Assembly (NCBI GenBank): GCA_030428345.1
Contig: JAUIBM010000040.1
Span: 1-11,073, forward strand
Direction: 5' to 3'
DNA length: 11,073 nt
From: Alphaproteobacteria bacterium
GTDB lineage: Bacteria; Pseudomonadota; Alphaproteobacteria; Rhizobiales; Rhizobiaceae
Both the position numbers and the translations under genes were made by a program. Under the pieces are notes generated by a model. The model worked only from the letters and a program-made list of their open reading frames with translations. It had not been told where the DNA came from and did no database searches. Positions 6,407-11,073 of this stretch are shown here, in pieces; within the stretch, counting starts at the first letter, position 1; every line of letters starts with the position of its first letter.

Positions 6407-7297
6407 TCATGCCCCCTTGAAGTCGTGATCGAAAAGCGGTTCGGGCAAACCTTTCGCGCCCAAGCCGGTGATGCTGAACAGCTTGCCGGCGTCGGGCCAG
6501 GCTGCCCGCTCATCGTCAGGGAGCATGGCGGTCGCCGAAGTGACGAACATGGTGGACAGATCGTCGCCGCCGAAAGCCACCATGGTGGGATGCTTCGCCG
6601 GAACGGCAATGCGCTCCAGCATCTTTCCGGCAGGAGAAATGCAGGCGACCGCGCCGCCATGCACAAGGGCGCACCAGTAATTGCCCTCCGCGTCGCAGGC
6701 GGCGCCGTCCACCCTGCCCTCGATATCGGCCGTCGAGAAAAACAGGCGGCGATCGGAAATCTTCCCCGTCGCAAGGTCGAAATCATAGACCCACACGGTC
6801 TCGTCCCGGCTGTCGGCGAAATACATCCGATCATTGTCGGGAGAGAACGCAATGCCGTTTCCGATGATGAAACCGTCGTCCATGCGGTTGACGCTCAGAT
6901 CGGGGTCAAGGCGGTAAAGGACCGAATTCCGCCCCCTGAAATCGGAGTCCGCGCTTGCGCACCAGTAACGGCCCGCCCGGTCGCATTTGCCGTCATTGAG
7001 GATCATGCGTGGATCGCCCGGCAGCGGATTGACGATCGGCGTCACGCTGCCCGCTTCCAGATCGATGGTGTTGAAGCCGGTGCGCATCGCGCCGACAAGC
7101 GTCCCGCAACGCGCGAACACGAAGGAGCCGATATCGCCCGGCATGGCGAAGCTCTCCACTTTGCCCGATTGCGGGTCGAGGCGGCGGATGGCGGGCGCAA
7201 ACGCATCCACCCAGTAGAGCTTGCCGTCCTTGGCGCGCCATTGCGGCGCTTCGCCCAGAATGTCCGGCAGGTCCGTGACGATCTCGACATCAACCAT
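6407..7297 (-). CDS. SMP-30/gluconolactonase-family sugar lactonase
   Basis: The 296-residue protein is a six-bladed beta-propeller of the SMP-30/gluconolactonase/LRE family, which hydrolyses aldonolactones with one divalent metal ion. The metal ligands are recognisable: Glu16 in LGEAP, Asn147 in IGNGIAFSPD and Asp197 in VDGAACDAEGNYW. Asn101 in LNDGKCD is the usual substrate-side residue. The length is normal and no signal peptide is seen, so it should be cytoplasmic. It would open the lactone made by one of the cluster dehydrogenases. The ATG overlaps the end of the epimerase gene by 8 bases, and the stop overlaps an ATG of the SDR gene in an ATGA. The specific sugar lactone cannot be assigned. 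Confidence 0.92.
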   Translation of the reverse strand: MVDVEIVTDLPDILGEAPQWRAKDGKLYWVDAFAPAIRRLDPQSGKVESFAMPGDIGSFVFARCGTLVGAMRTGFNTIDLEAGSVTPIVNPLPGDPRMILNDGKCDRAGRYWCASADSDFRGRNSVLYRLDPDLSVNRMDDGFIIGNGIAFSPDNDRMYFADSRDETVWVYDFDLATGKISDRRLFFSTADIEGRVDGAACDAEGNYWCALVHGGAVACISPAGKMLERIAVPAKHPTMVAFGGDDLSTMFVTSATAMLPDDERAAWPDAGKLFSITGLGAKGLPEPLFDHDFKGA

Positions 7298-8171
7298 GCT
7301 TCGCCGCCCGATAGCTGTAGCAGGCGCTGTGCTCGGCTTGTTCGTCGGGCATCAGCACCCGGATCGACGGCCGGTCGGTGAACTCGCCGTCGAAGCCGGC
7401 CGGCGCGCCATGGCCTGTCCAGCTTTCGATCGATAGAAACCCTGCCCCTTCGCGGGTCCAGATCGCGAAATGAGGGAAATCCCCGTTCTCGACCACGATG
7501 GCGGAACCGTCCGGGCGCTCGAACACGATGCGCCTGCTGCGCGCATCGATGAAGCAGACGGCTTCATCGCCCAGATTTTCCGGGGTGAGTGGCATGCTTC
7601 GGCCATCGAACTGCAGTGGGCGGGTGCGATCGTCAAAAAAGCCATCGGGCGTGATGATTGGCACGCTCGGGGATTCGTCCCGGTCGAAGGTCACGAACGC
7701 CGCCACTCCGGCGGCATCTCGGTCCGGCCATATGAAGCCGGGATGCAAGCCGATCGCATAAGGCATTGGCGTATCGCCGGTATTTTCGGTTCTGGTACGA
7801 ACCGTGATGGAGTCGGGACCGGCCTCGAATTCCACCGTCAGCCGGAAGGAGAAGGGATAGAATTGCCTGGTTGTCTCGGCATCGGAGAGCGTGAACACAA
7901 TGCGCCGCTCGTCCGCGCCATCCACCGCAAAGTGCGAACCGGGCGCGAAACCGTGGACCGGCATCGGGTAGCTCTTGCCGCCGACGCGAATGGCGTTCTC
8001 ATGCGACCTGCCGACGGTGGGAAACAGGATCGGCGCGCTCCGCGACCAGAAAGCGGGATCGCGCTGCCACATCATTTCCTGCCCACCGACGCGCCACGAA
8101 ATGAGTTCTGCCCCGAGGGCTGCGATGCTCGCCTCGCATTCTTCCTCGCCGATCCGCAGCAATCCGGTCAC
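7290..8171 (-). CDS. Aldose 1-epimerase (mutarotase)-like protein
   Basis: The 293-residue protein belongs to the galactose mutarotase-like beta-sandwich fold, LacX-like branch of the aldose 1-epimerases. Family marks include SAPILFPTVGR near residues 45-55, a conserved VHGFA His motif near 72-76, GLHPGF near 140-145 and IESWTGHGAP in the C-terminal third. It would interconvert the alpha and beta anomers of a sugar, or bind one, and so supply the form used by the cluster dehydrogenase. It starts at GTG 8171, overlapping the RidA stop in a GTGA, and its end overlaps the lactonase start by 8 bases. Epimerase followed by lactonase is a common pairing in aldose oxidation clusters. The sugar is unknown. 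Confidence 0.88.
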   Translation of the reverse strand: MTGLLRIGEEECEASIAALGAELISWRVGGQEMMWQRDPAFWSRSAPILFPTVGRSHENAIRVGGKSYPMPVHGFAPGSHFAVDGADERRIVFTLSDAETTRQFYPFSFRLTVEFEAGPDSITVRTRTENTGDTPMPYAIGLHPGFIWPDRDAAGVAAFVTFDRDESPSVPIITPDGFFDDRTRPLQFDGRSMPLTPENLGDEAVCFIDARSRRIVFERPDGSAIVVENGDFPHFAIWTREGAGFLSIESWTGHGAPAGFDGEFTDRPSIRVLMPDEQAEHSACYSYRAAKHG

Positions 8172-8665
8172 TGACGAACCCGCACGATCATCTCGATCTC
8201 GACCGTCATGCCGTTCGGCAGGCTGCCGACGCCGATCGCCGATCGCGCATGGCGGCCCTTTTCGTCGAAGACTTCGAGCATCAGTTCGGAAAAGGCGTCG
8301 ATTACCTTGGGATGCTCGCCAAAATCGGGAACCGCGTTGACGAGACCCAGCACCTTGACGACTCGCTCCACCTTTTCCAGCGAGCCGACGGCGCCCGCAA
8401 TCGCCGCCAGGAGATTGACGCCGGTAATCCGGGCATCCTCGCGCGCCTCCTCGAGCGTCACGTCTCCCCCGACCTTGCCGGCCCGGCGCGTTCCATCGGC
8501 GCGGCGCGGCCCCTTTCCTGAAAGATAGAGCAGTCCATCGTCCAGCACCGCATCCACATACGCGTTGACCGGCGAGGCTAGTGTGGGGAGATTGATTCCG
8601 AGCGCTTCAAGGCGTTCGGCGCTTCCCGGCGCTCCGGCGAGTTGCCGGCCCTTTGCATCAGTCAT
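8168..8665 (-). CDS. RidA (YjgF/YER057c/UK114) family enamine/imine deaminase-like protein
   Basis: The 165-residue protein has the RidA chorismate-mutase-like fold, in the longer version of about 150-165 residues with an N-terminal extension. The segment ARSAIGVGSLPNGMTVEIE contains Arg141, which aligns with the catalytic arginine (Arg105) of E. coli RidA. LYLSGKGP near residue 47 is the usual first conserved block (commonly SGQ/SGHGP). RidA proteins hydrolyse reactive 2-aminoacrylate or imines released by PLP enzymes to the keto acid and ammonia; some subgroups have other or unknown roles. The ATG overlaps the IclR stop by 8 bases. Its presence with a D-serine-dehydratase-fold PLP enzyme in one operon suggests that an enamine/imine is a pathway intermediate. 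Family assignment is firm; the specific activity is inferred. Confidence 0.9.
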   Translation of the reverse strand: MTDAKGRQLAGAPGSAERLEALGINLPTLASPVNAYVDAVLDDGLLYLSGKGPRRADGTRRAGKVGGDVTLEEAREDARITGVNLLAAIAGAVGSLEKVERVVKVLGLVNAVPDFGEHPKVIDAFSELMLEVFDEKGRHARSAIGVGSLPNGMTVEIEMIVRVRQ

Positions 8666-9443
8666 GGCGCTTGTACCCCAGTTTCTCCGAAAGGCGCTCC
8701 GCGCCGGCCTTTATGGCCTCGACCAAGACGGCGAAACGCGCCGAATCGGCGGCAATTCCCAGCGAGGAAACGCTGAGTCCGGCGACAATGCCGCTCGCGT
8801 TGCGCACCGGCGCAGCCGCGCAAGCGACCAGATTGTTGTATTCGCGATCGTCCACTGCATGCCCGCTCTCGCGCACCTTGCGCAGTTCCTCGCCAAAGCG
8901 CTCGGGATCGGTAATCGTCTGCGGCGTCTGCGCGGCCATGCCGCCGGCATCGAGCATGGCCCGCACCTTCGCCCATTCCATATCCGCGCAGATGACCTTG
9001 CCCAGCGCCGTGCAATGGATGGGCCGGCGCGAGCCAATCTGCGTGTTGATCTTCAGCGCAAGATTTTCAGGCTCGATCTTTTCGACATAGACGATCTCGT
9101 TGCCGACGAGGATCGCCAGCTGCACCGTCTCGCCGAGTTCGGCGCTTATCGCCTCCATGATCGGTCGGGCCTGTTCGCGAAGATCGTTTCGGCGGCTTGC
9201 GCGCGAGGCCATGTCGAAGATCGCCGGCCCCAGTCCCCAGAACTTTCCTGAGCCTTCCTTTTCCGCGAGCCCATTCTGCTCGAGCGATTTGAGAAAGCGG
9301 AGCGCCGTCGCCTTGTGCAACCCTGTGGCCTGCGTGAGTTCGGTGAGCGTCAGCCCGTCCGGATTGTGCGAGAGCACCGCCAGCACCTCCGCCGCCCGGT
9401 CGATGACCTGTACCTTCTGCTTCTGGTTGGAGGGCGGCTTCAT
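8658..9443 (-). CDS. IclR-family transcriptional regulator, first gene of the downstream operon
   Basis: From the ATG at 9443 the protein has 261 residues, normal for the IclR family. It has an N-terminal winged helix-turn-helix (QVIDRAAEVLAVL, then LTLTELTQATGLHKATALRFL as the HTH) and a C-terminal GAF-like effector domain with PIHCTALGKV, and VRNASGIVAGLSVS near the end. IclR proteins bind a small acid or sugar-acid ligand and repress or activate nearby catabolic genes, often including their own. The frame could extend to a GTG at 9503, but ATG 9443 has AGGA 4 bases upstream and fits family length. The probable operators at 9565-9581 and 4542-4558 are its likely targets. The gene overlaps RidA by 8 bases, so it should be co-transcribed with the pathway and autoregulated. 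Confidence 0.93.
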   Translation of the reverse strand: MKPPSNQKQKVQVIDRAAEVLAVLSHNPDGLTLTELTQATGLHKATALRFLKSLEQNGLAEKEGSGKFWGLGPAIFDMASRASRRNDLREQARPIMEAISAELGETVQLAILVGNEIVYVEKIEPENLALKINTQIGSRRPIHCTALGKVICADMEWAKVRAMLDAGGMAAQTPQTITDPERFGEELRKVRESGHAVDDREYNNLVACAAAPVRNASGIVAGLSVSSLGIAADSARFAVLVEAIKAGAERLSEKLGYKRHD

Positions 9444-9521
9444 GTCTTCCTGCAAACATTCAACACATGACCGATCTGGCTCGAACAAGCGGAACCCCCG
9501 CACATGGCCGACCGGCTGCGC

Positions 9522-9551
9522 AGCATATCCACAGACGCCTCAAGGTATCAA
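9522..9551 (-). promoter_or_regulatory. Candidate sigma-70 promoter for the IclR operon
   Basis: On the minus strand a -35-like TTGATA (9551-9546, five of six matches to TTGACA) is followed after 18 bases by TATGCT (9527-9522, four of six matches to TATAAT). Transcription would start about 70 bases before the IclR ATG. The -35 box overlaps the outer GGTATC half-site, so regulator binding there would affect polymerase directly. Predicted only from spacing and similarity. Confidence 0.4.
9544..9549. promoter_or_regulatory. Additional operator half-site GGTATC
   Basis: GGTATC here repeats the left arm of the palindrome at 9564-9569 exactly, offset by 20 bases, about two turns of the DNA helix. 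This places it on the same face and would allow cooperative binding of two regulator dimers. It overlaps the candidate -35 box. Confidence 0.4.
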
Positions 9552-9564
9552 CATGCAATTTTTG

Positions 9565-9581
9565 GTATCGCTGCGTGATAC
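9565..9581. promoter_or_regulatory. Putative IclR-family operator, copy 1 (GTATC-N7-GATAC)
   Basis: GTATCGCTGCGTGATAC has perfectly complementary 5-base arms, GTATC and GATAC, around a 7-base spacer. The same layout, with the identical CGTGATAC plus TAT right half, occurs at 4542-4558. It lies upstream of the IclR gene and its candidate promoter, as expected for an autoregulatory operator. The regulator assignment is inferred from position and recurrence. Confidence 0.6.
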
Positions 9582-9609
9582 TATGCCGAAGCAAACCGGG
9601 CGGCGATCC

Positions 9610-10746
9610 TCACAACTCGACCCGGTATCGCGCCATCGCCTCCATATCCGGCTGGACGCCAAGGCCCGGGCCTGAGGGCACGTTCATGTCGCCGGACGCG
9701 GTGACGGTTGGGTAGTTTTGAACGAACACATCGCGCAGCACATTGGGGTTCGCATCGACCTCCAGGACGCCCGAGCCGCCGACAGCGGCGAGGAGGTGCA
9801 GCGAGGCTACGAGCCCGACCCCGCCGCCCAGCCAGTGCGGACAGAAGACAAGCCCGCGCTCAAGCGCCTGCCGGCCAACAGGGACGCAGCCGCTGAACCC
9901 GCCCCATTTCCCGATATCGGGCTGCAGGAAGGACGCGCCGCTTTCCGCCATCATCTCCGAGAATTCGGCCTCCCCGCGCAGGTTTTCGCCCAGTGCAATG
10001 GGGATTGGCGAACCTTTCGCCATCTTCCGCCACACAGCCGGCGGCTGGTCGGCGCGCATCGGCTCTTCCAGCCAGAGCGGCGCGAACGGCGCCAGCGCAT
10101 CGGCCATCTCGCGAGCTTCGTCCAGCGACCATGCCTGGTTGGCGTCCACCATGATCGCACGGTCCGCACCCAGCGCCTCGCGCATCGCCCGCAGATTGCC
10201 CACGTCCCGGTCCTTGCCGAACCCGACCTTGAGCTTGAAGCGCCGATACCCCTCCTGCTGCTTTTCTAGGGCGAGCGCCACCGGCGCACTCGCATTGATG
10301 CCGCTGGCGTAGACCGGAACGCCTTCGACATTCTCATCCCGGAACAGGCGGTAGAGCGGCAAGCCGCAGCGCCGCGCGACCATGTCCCAGATCGCGATGT
10401 CGATGCCTGCGATGGATTGGGCGAGCGGCCCCGGTTCTCCGCTCTGGATCGCCAGCACTTCCGTTGCGCTCGAAAGATGCCGCCAGGCGTTGGCGGGATC
10501 GGCAAACGCCCTGCCCAGGCACGATGGCGCGAGAACGTGGTTCACCAGTCGCGCCCGATGCTCGGCGCCGACGGACGGGAAATTGCACCATACCTCGCCC
10601 CAGCCGACATCCCCTTCGCTGGAAATCGCGCGGACGAACAATGCCGGGCGATCCCTCATTGTTCCGAACGATGTGACGACCGGTTCATCGATCGGAACGC
10701 GAAAAACATGGGCCTCAAGGTGTTTCAGCGTGAATGAAAGTTCCAA
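9610..10746 (-). CDS. Enolase-superfamily (mandelate racemase/muconate lactonizing type) enzyme, probable sugar-acid dehydratase or cycloisomerase
   Basis: With a TTG start at 10746 the protein has 378 residues, the normal length for this superfamily. It has an N-terminal capping domain and a C-terminal barrel. The KxK motif is RFKLKVGFG (Lys171, Lys173). Metal ligands are Asp201 (VDANQAW), Glu227 or Glu228 (WLEEP) and Glu254 (LGEN). Asp277 (QPDIGKWGG) and His304 (CPHWLGGG) form the likely general-base dyad, which places it in the mandelate racemase subgroup. Such enzymes abstract the alpha proton of a carboxylate and then dehydrate, racemise or cycloisomerise it. The best fit here is dehydration of an aldonate or aldarate to a 2-keto-3-deoxy acid for the HpcH/HpaI aldolase. 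The TTG has GGGGAGGGG just upstream; the frame continues to an ATG at 10944, but those 66 codons lack family similarity and overlap the divergent gene start. It is separated from the IclR operon by the 166-base regulatory gap. Confidence 0.9.
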   Translation of the reverse strand: MELSFTLKHLEAHVFRVPIDEPVVTSFGTMRDRPALFVRAISSEGDVGWGEVWCNFPSVGAEHRARLVNHVLAPSCLGRAFADPANAWRHLSSATEVLAIQSGEPGPLAQSIAGIDIAIWDMVARRCGLPLYRLFRDENVEGVPVYASGINASAPVALALEKQQEGYRRFKLKVGFGKDRDVGNLRAMREALGADRAIMVDANQAWSLDEAREMADALAPFAPLWLEEPMRADQPPAVWRKMAKGSPIPIALGENLRGEAEFSEMMAESGASFLQPDIGKWGGFSGCVPVGRQALERGLVFCPHWLGGGVGLVASLHLLAAVGGSGVLEVDANPNVLRDVFVQNYPTVTASGDMNVPSGPGLGVQPDMEAMARYRVEL

Positions 10747-10749
10747 GCG

Positions 10750-10758
10750 CCCCTCCCC
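10750..10758 (-). promoter_or_regulatory. Ribosome binding site that fixes the TTG start of the enolase-superfamily gene
   Basis: The minus strand reads GGGGAGGGG, three bases, then TTG at 10746-10744. GGAG lies about seven bases from the start codon. There is no ATG or GTG in frame between this site and the clearly non-homologous upstream extension. Confidence 0.65.
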
Positions 10759-10816
10759 GGCTTCAATCGGATTCGACGTGAGGTTAGCGCAAATCGACGC
10801 GCTGAAAATCGCAATT

Positions 10817-10849
10817 CGGCGCGCTGCTTTCCGCAAGGCCTGCGCGCCG
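10817..10849. repeat. Inverted repeat with 8-base arms CGGCGCGC / GCGCGCCG
   Basis: The arms at 10817-10824 and 10842-10849 are exact reverse complements separated by 17 bases. The left arm also takes part in a 22-base-offset direct repeat with 10794-10804. It sits in the divergent promoter region, so it is a candidate binding site. In GC-rich DNA such arms can also arise by chance. Confidence 0.35.
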
Positions 10850-10942
10850 CATCCCCACATCATGGCGAAGATGGGTTTTGACGGCGCGCCGATCCGTGCG
10901 AAGAATGGCGCGAACGCGAAGCATGACGGGAGGCAGGAATAC

Positions 10943-11073
10943 ATGTCACGCGACAGGAGACCGGTTTACGTGCTCGGCGGCAGCCAGAGCGATTTCGCCC
11001 GCAACTGGTCGCGCGAGGGGCTGGGAATCGATGCGATCATGAGCGAGGTCCTGCAGCAGGGACTGGAGAGCGC
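10943..11073 (+). CDS. Thiolase-like protein (acetyl-CoA acetyltransferase / SCP2-type thiolase), N-terminus only
   Basis: The only gene on the plus strand begins with ATG at 10943, nine bases after GGGAGG, and stays open to the window end (43 full codons). Its start, RPVYVLGGSQSDFARNW (residues 6-22), matches the N-terminal strand of the SCP2/non-decarboxylating thiolase-like family, where VYVxGxxQTDFxR is typical. Such enzymes act in fatty-acid, steroid or ketone CoA-ester metabolism. The catalytic Cys and His regions lie beyond the window, so activity cannot be judged. An in-frame ATG at 10862 would add 27 residues but lacks a clear ribosome binding site. It is divergent from the sugar-acid cluster and may belong to an unrelated operon. 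Confidence 0.65.
   Translation, partial: MSRDRRPVYVLGGSQSDFARNWSREGLGIDAIMSEVLQQGLES

Larger units (their letters stand above)
9444..9609. other. Regulatory intergenic region upstream of the IclR gene
   Basis: These 166 bases separate the end of the enolase-superfamily gene from the IclR start. They contain a palindromic operator candidate (9565-9581), a further GGTATC half-site (9544-9549) and a plausible promoter facing the IclR gene. No hairpin with a T-tract follows the enolase stop, so read-through from that gene remains possible. Confidence 0.6.
10747..10942. promoter_or_regulatory. Divergent intergenic region between the enolase-superfamily and thiolase-like genes
   Basis: About 196 bases separate the two divergent starts, so both promoters should lie here. 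I see no strong -35/-10 pair on either strand and no copy of the GTWTC-N7-GATAC operator. The region holds a near-identical direct repeat, TCGACGCGCTG (10794-10804) and TCGGCGCGCTG (10816-10826), 22 bases apart, and an inverted repeat of CGGCGCGC (10817-10824 and 10842-10849). The thiolase ribosome binding site GGGAGG is at 10928-10933. Confidence 0.5.

Noticed and set aside
6425..7381. A 318-codon plus-strand open frame opposite the lactonase
   Set aside because: It mirrors the SMP-30 coding frame and shows no motif or ribosome binding site.
9444..9503. GTG start 20 codons upstream for the IclR regulator
   Set aside because: It has no Shine-Dalgarno, and the added residues precede the normal IclR N-terminus; ATG 9443 gives the usual length.
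10747..10944. N-terminal extension of the enolase-superfamily protein to an ATG at 10944
   Set aside because: The 66 extra residues do not resemble the family, the frame crosses the divergent thiolase start, and the TTG at 10746 has a strong ribosome binding site.
1..11073. CRISPR arrays, tRNA or rRNA genes, insertion sequences, phage genes
   Set aside because: I found no regularly spaced repeats, no recognisable RNA gene and no transposase, integrase or phage reading frame on either strand by reading; no search tool was run.

Overview
The window looks like an accessory carbon-catabolism locus from a GC-rich proteobacterium. An alphaproteobacterium is my best guess, from the high-GC codon use and the mix of IclR, SMP-30, HpcH/HpaI, DSD1-type and COG3964 families, but nothing here fixes the taxon. 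Almost every gene is on the minus strand, so transcription runs from high to low coordinates. Ten genes between 9443 and 429 are packed with 4-8 base overlaps or single-base gaps, the pattern of a long operon. The one real internal gap is 4454-4557.

Layout in transcription order. An enolase-superfamily (mandelate-racemase type) enzyme is at 10746-9610. A 166-base regulatory gap at 9444-9609 leads into an IclR-type regulator (9443-8658), a RidA-like deaminase (8665-8168), an aldose-1-epimerase-like protein (8171-7290), an SMP-30 lactonase (7297-6407), a short-chain dehydrogenase (6395-5463, which has apparently lost its stop codon) and a COG3964 amidohydrolase (5730-4558). After the 104-base AT-rich gap come a PLP-dependent D-threonine aldolase/D-serine dehydratase-fold enzyme (4453-3356), an HpcH/HpaI class II aldolase (3354-2533), an orphan UgpC/MalK-type ABC ATPase (2536-1448) and a Gfo/Idh/MocA oxidoreductase (1451-429). 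A thiolase-like gene starts divergently at 10943 and leaves the window. At the left edge (381-1) lies a piece of nuoN lacking its N-terminal half. It is visibly less GC-rich, does not fit the rest, and may mark a rearrangement or an assembly junction.

How the genes may work together (inference). Epimerase, dehydrogenase (SDR and/or Gfo/Idh), lactonase, MR-type dehydratase or cycloisomerase and HpcH/HpaI aldolase form a complete parts list for a non-phosphorylative route from an aldose or uronic acid, through lactone, acid and 2-keto-3-deoxy acid, to pyruvate or a related keto acid plus an aldehyde. Added to this is a nitrogen or acyl module: the COG3964 hydrolase removes an acyl group, the PLP enzyme acts on a D-amino acid (or D-3-hydroxyamino acid), and RidA clears the enamine/imine product. 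The substrate could therefore be an acylated amino-sugar acid or sugar/D-amino-acid conjugate. I know of no described pathway with exactly this set, and this is the best candidate here for an undescribed system.

The most useful new signal is regulatory. The two non-coding gaps inside the cluster (9565-9581 and 4542-4558) carry the same imperfect palindrome, GTWTC-N7-GATAC, followed by TAT. It is probably the operator of the local IclR regulator and joins both halves of the cluster in one regulon.
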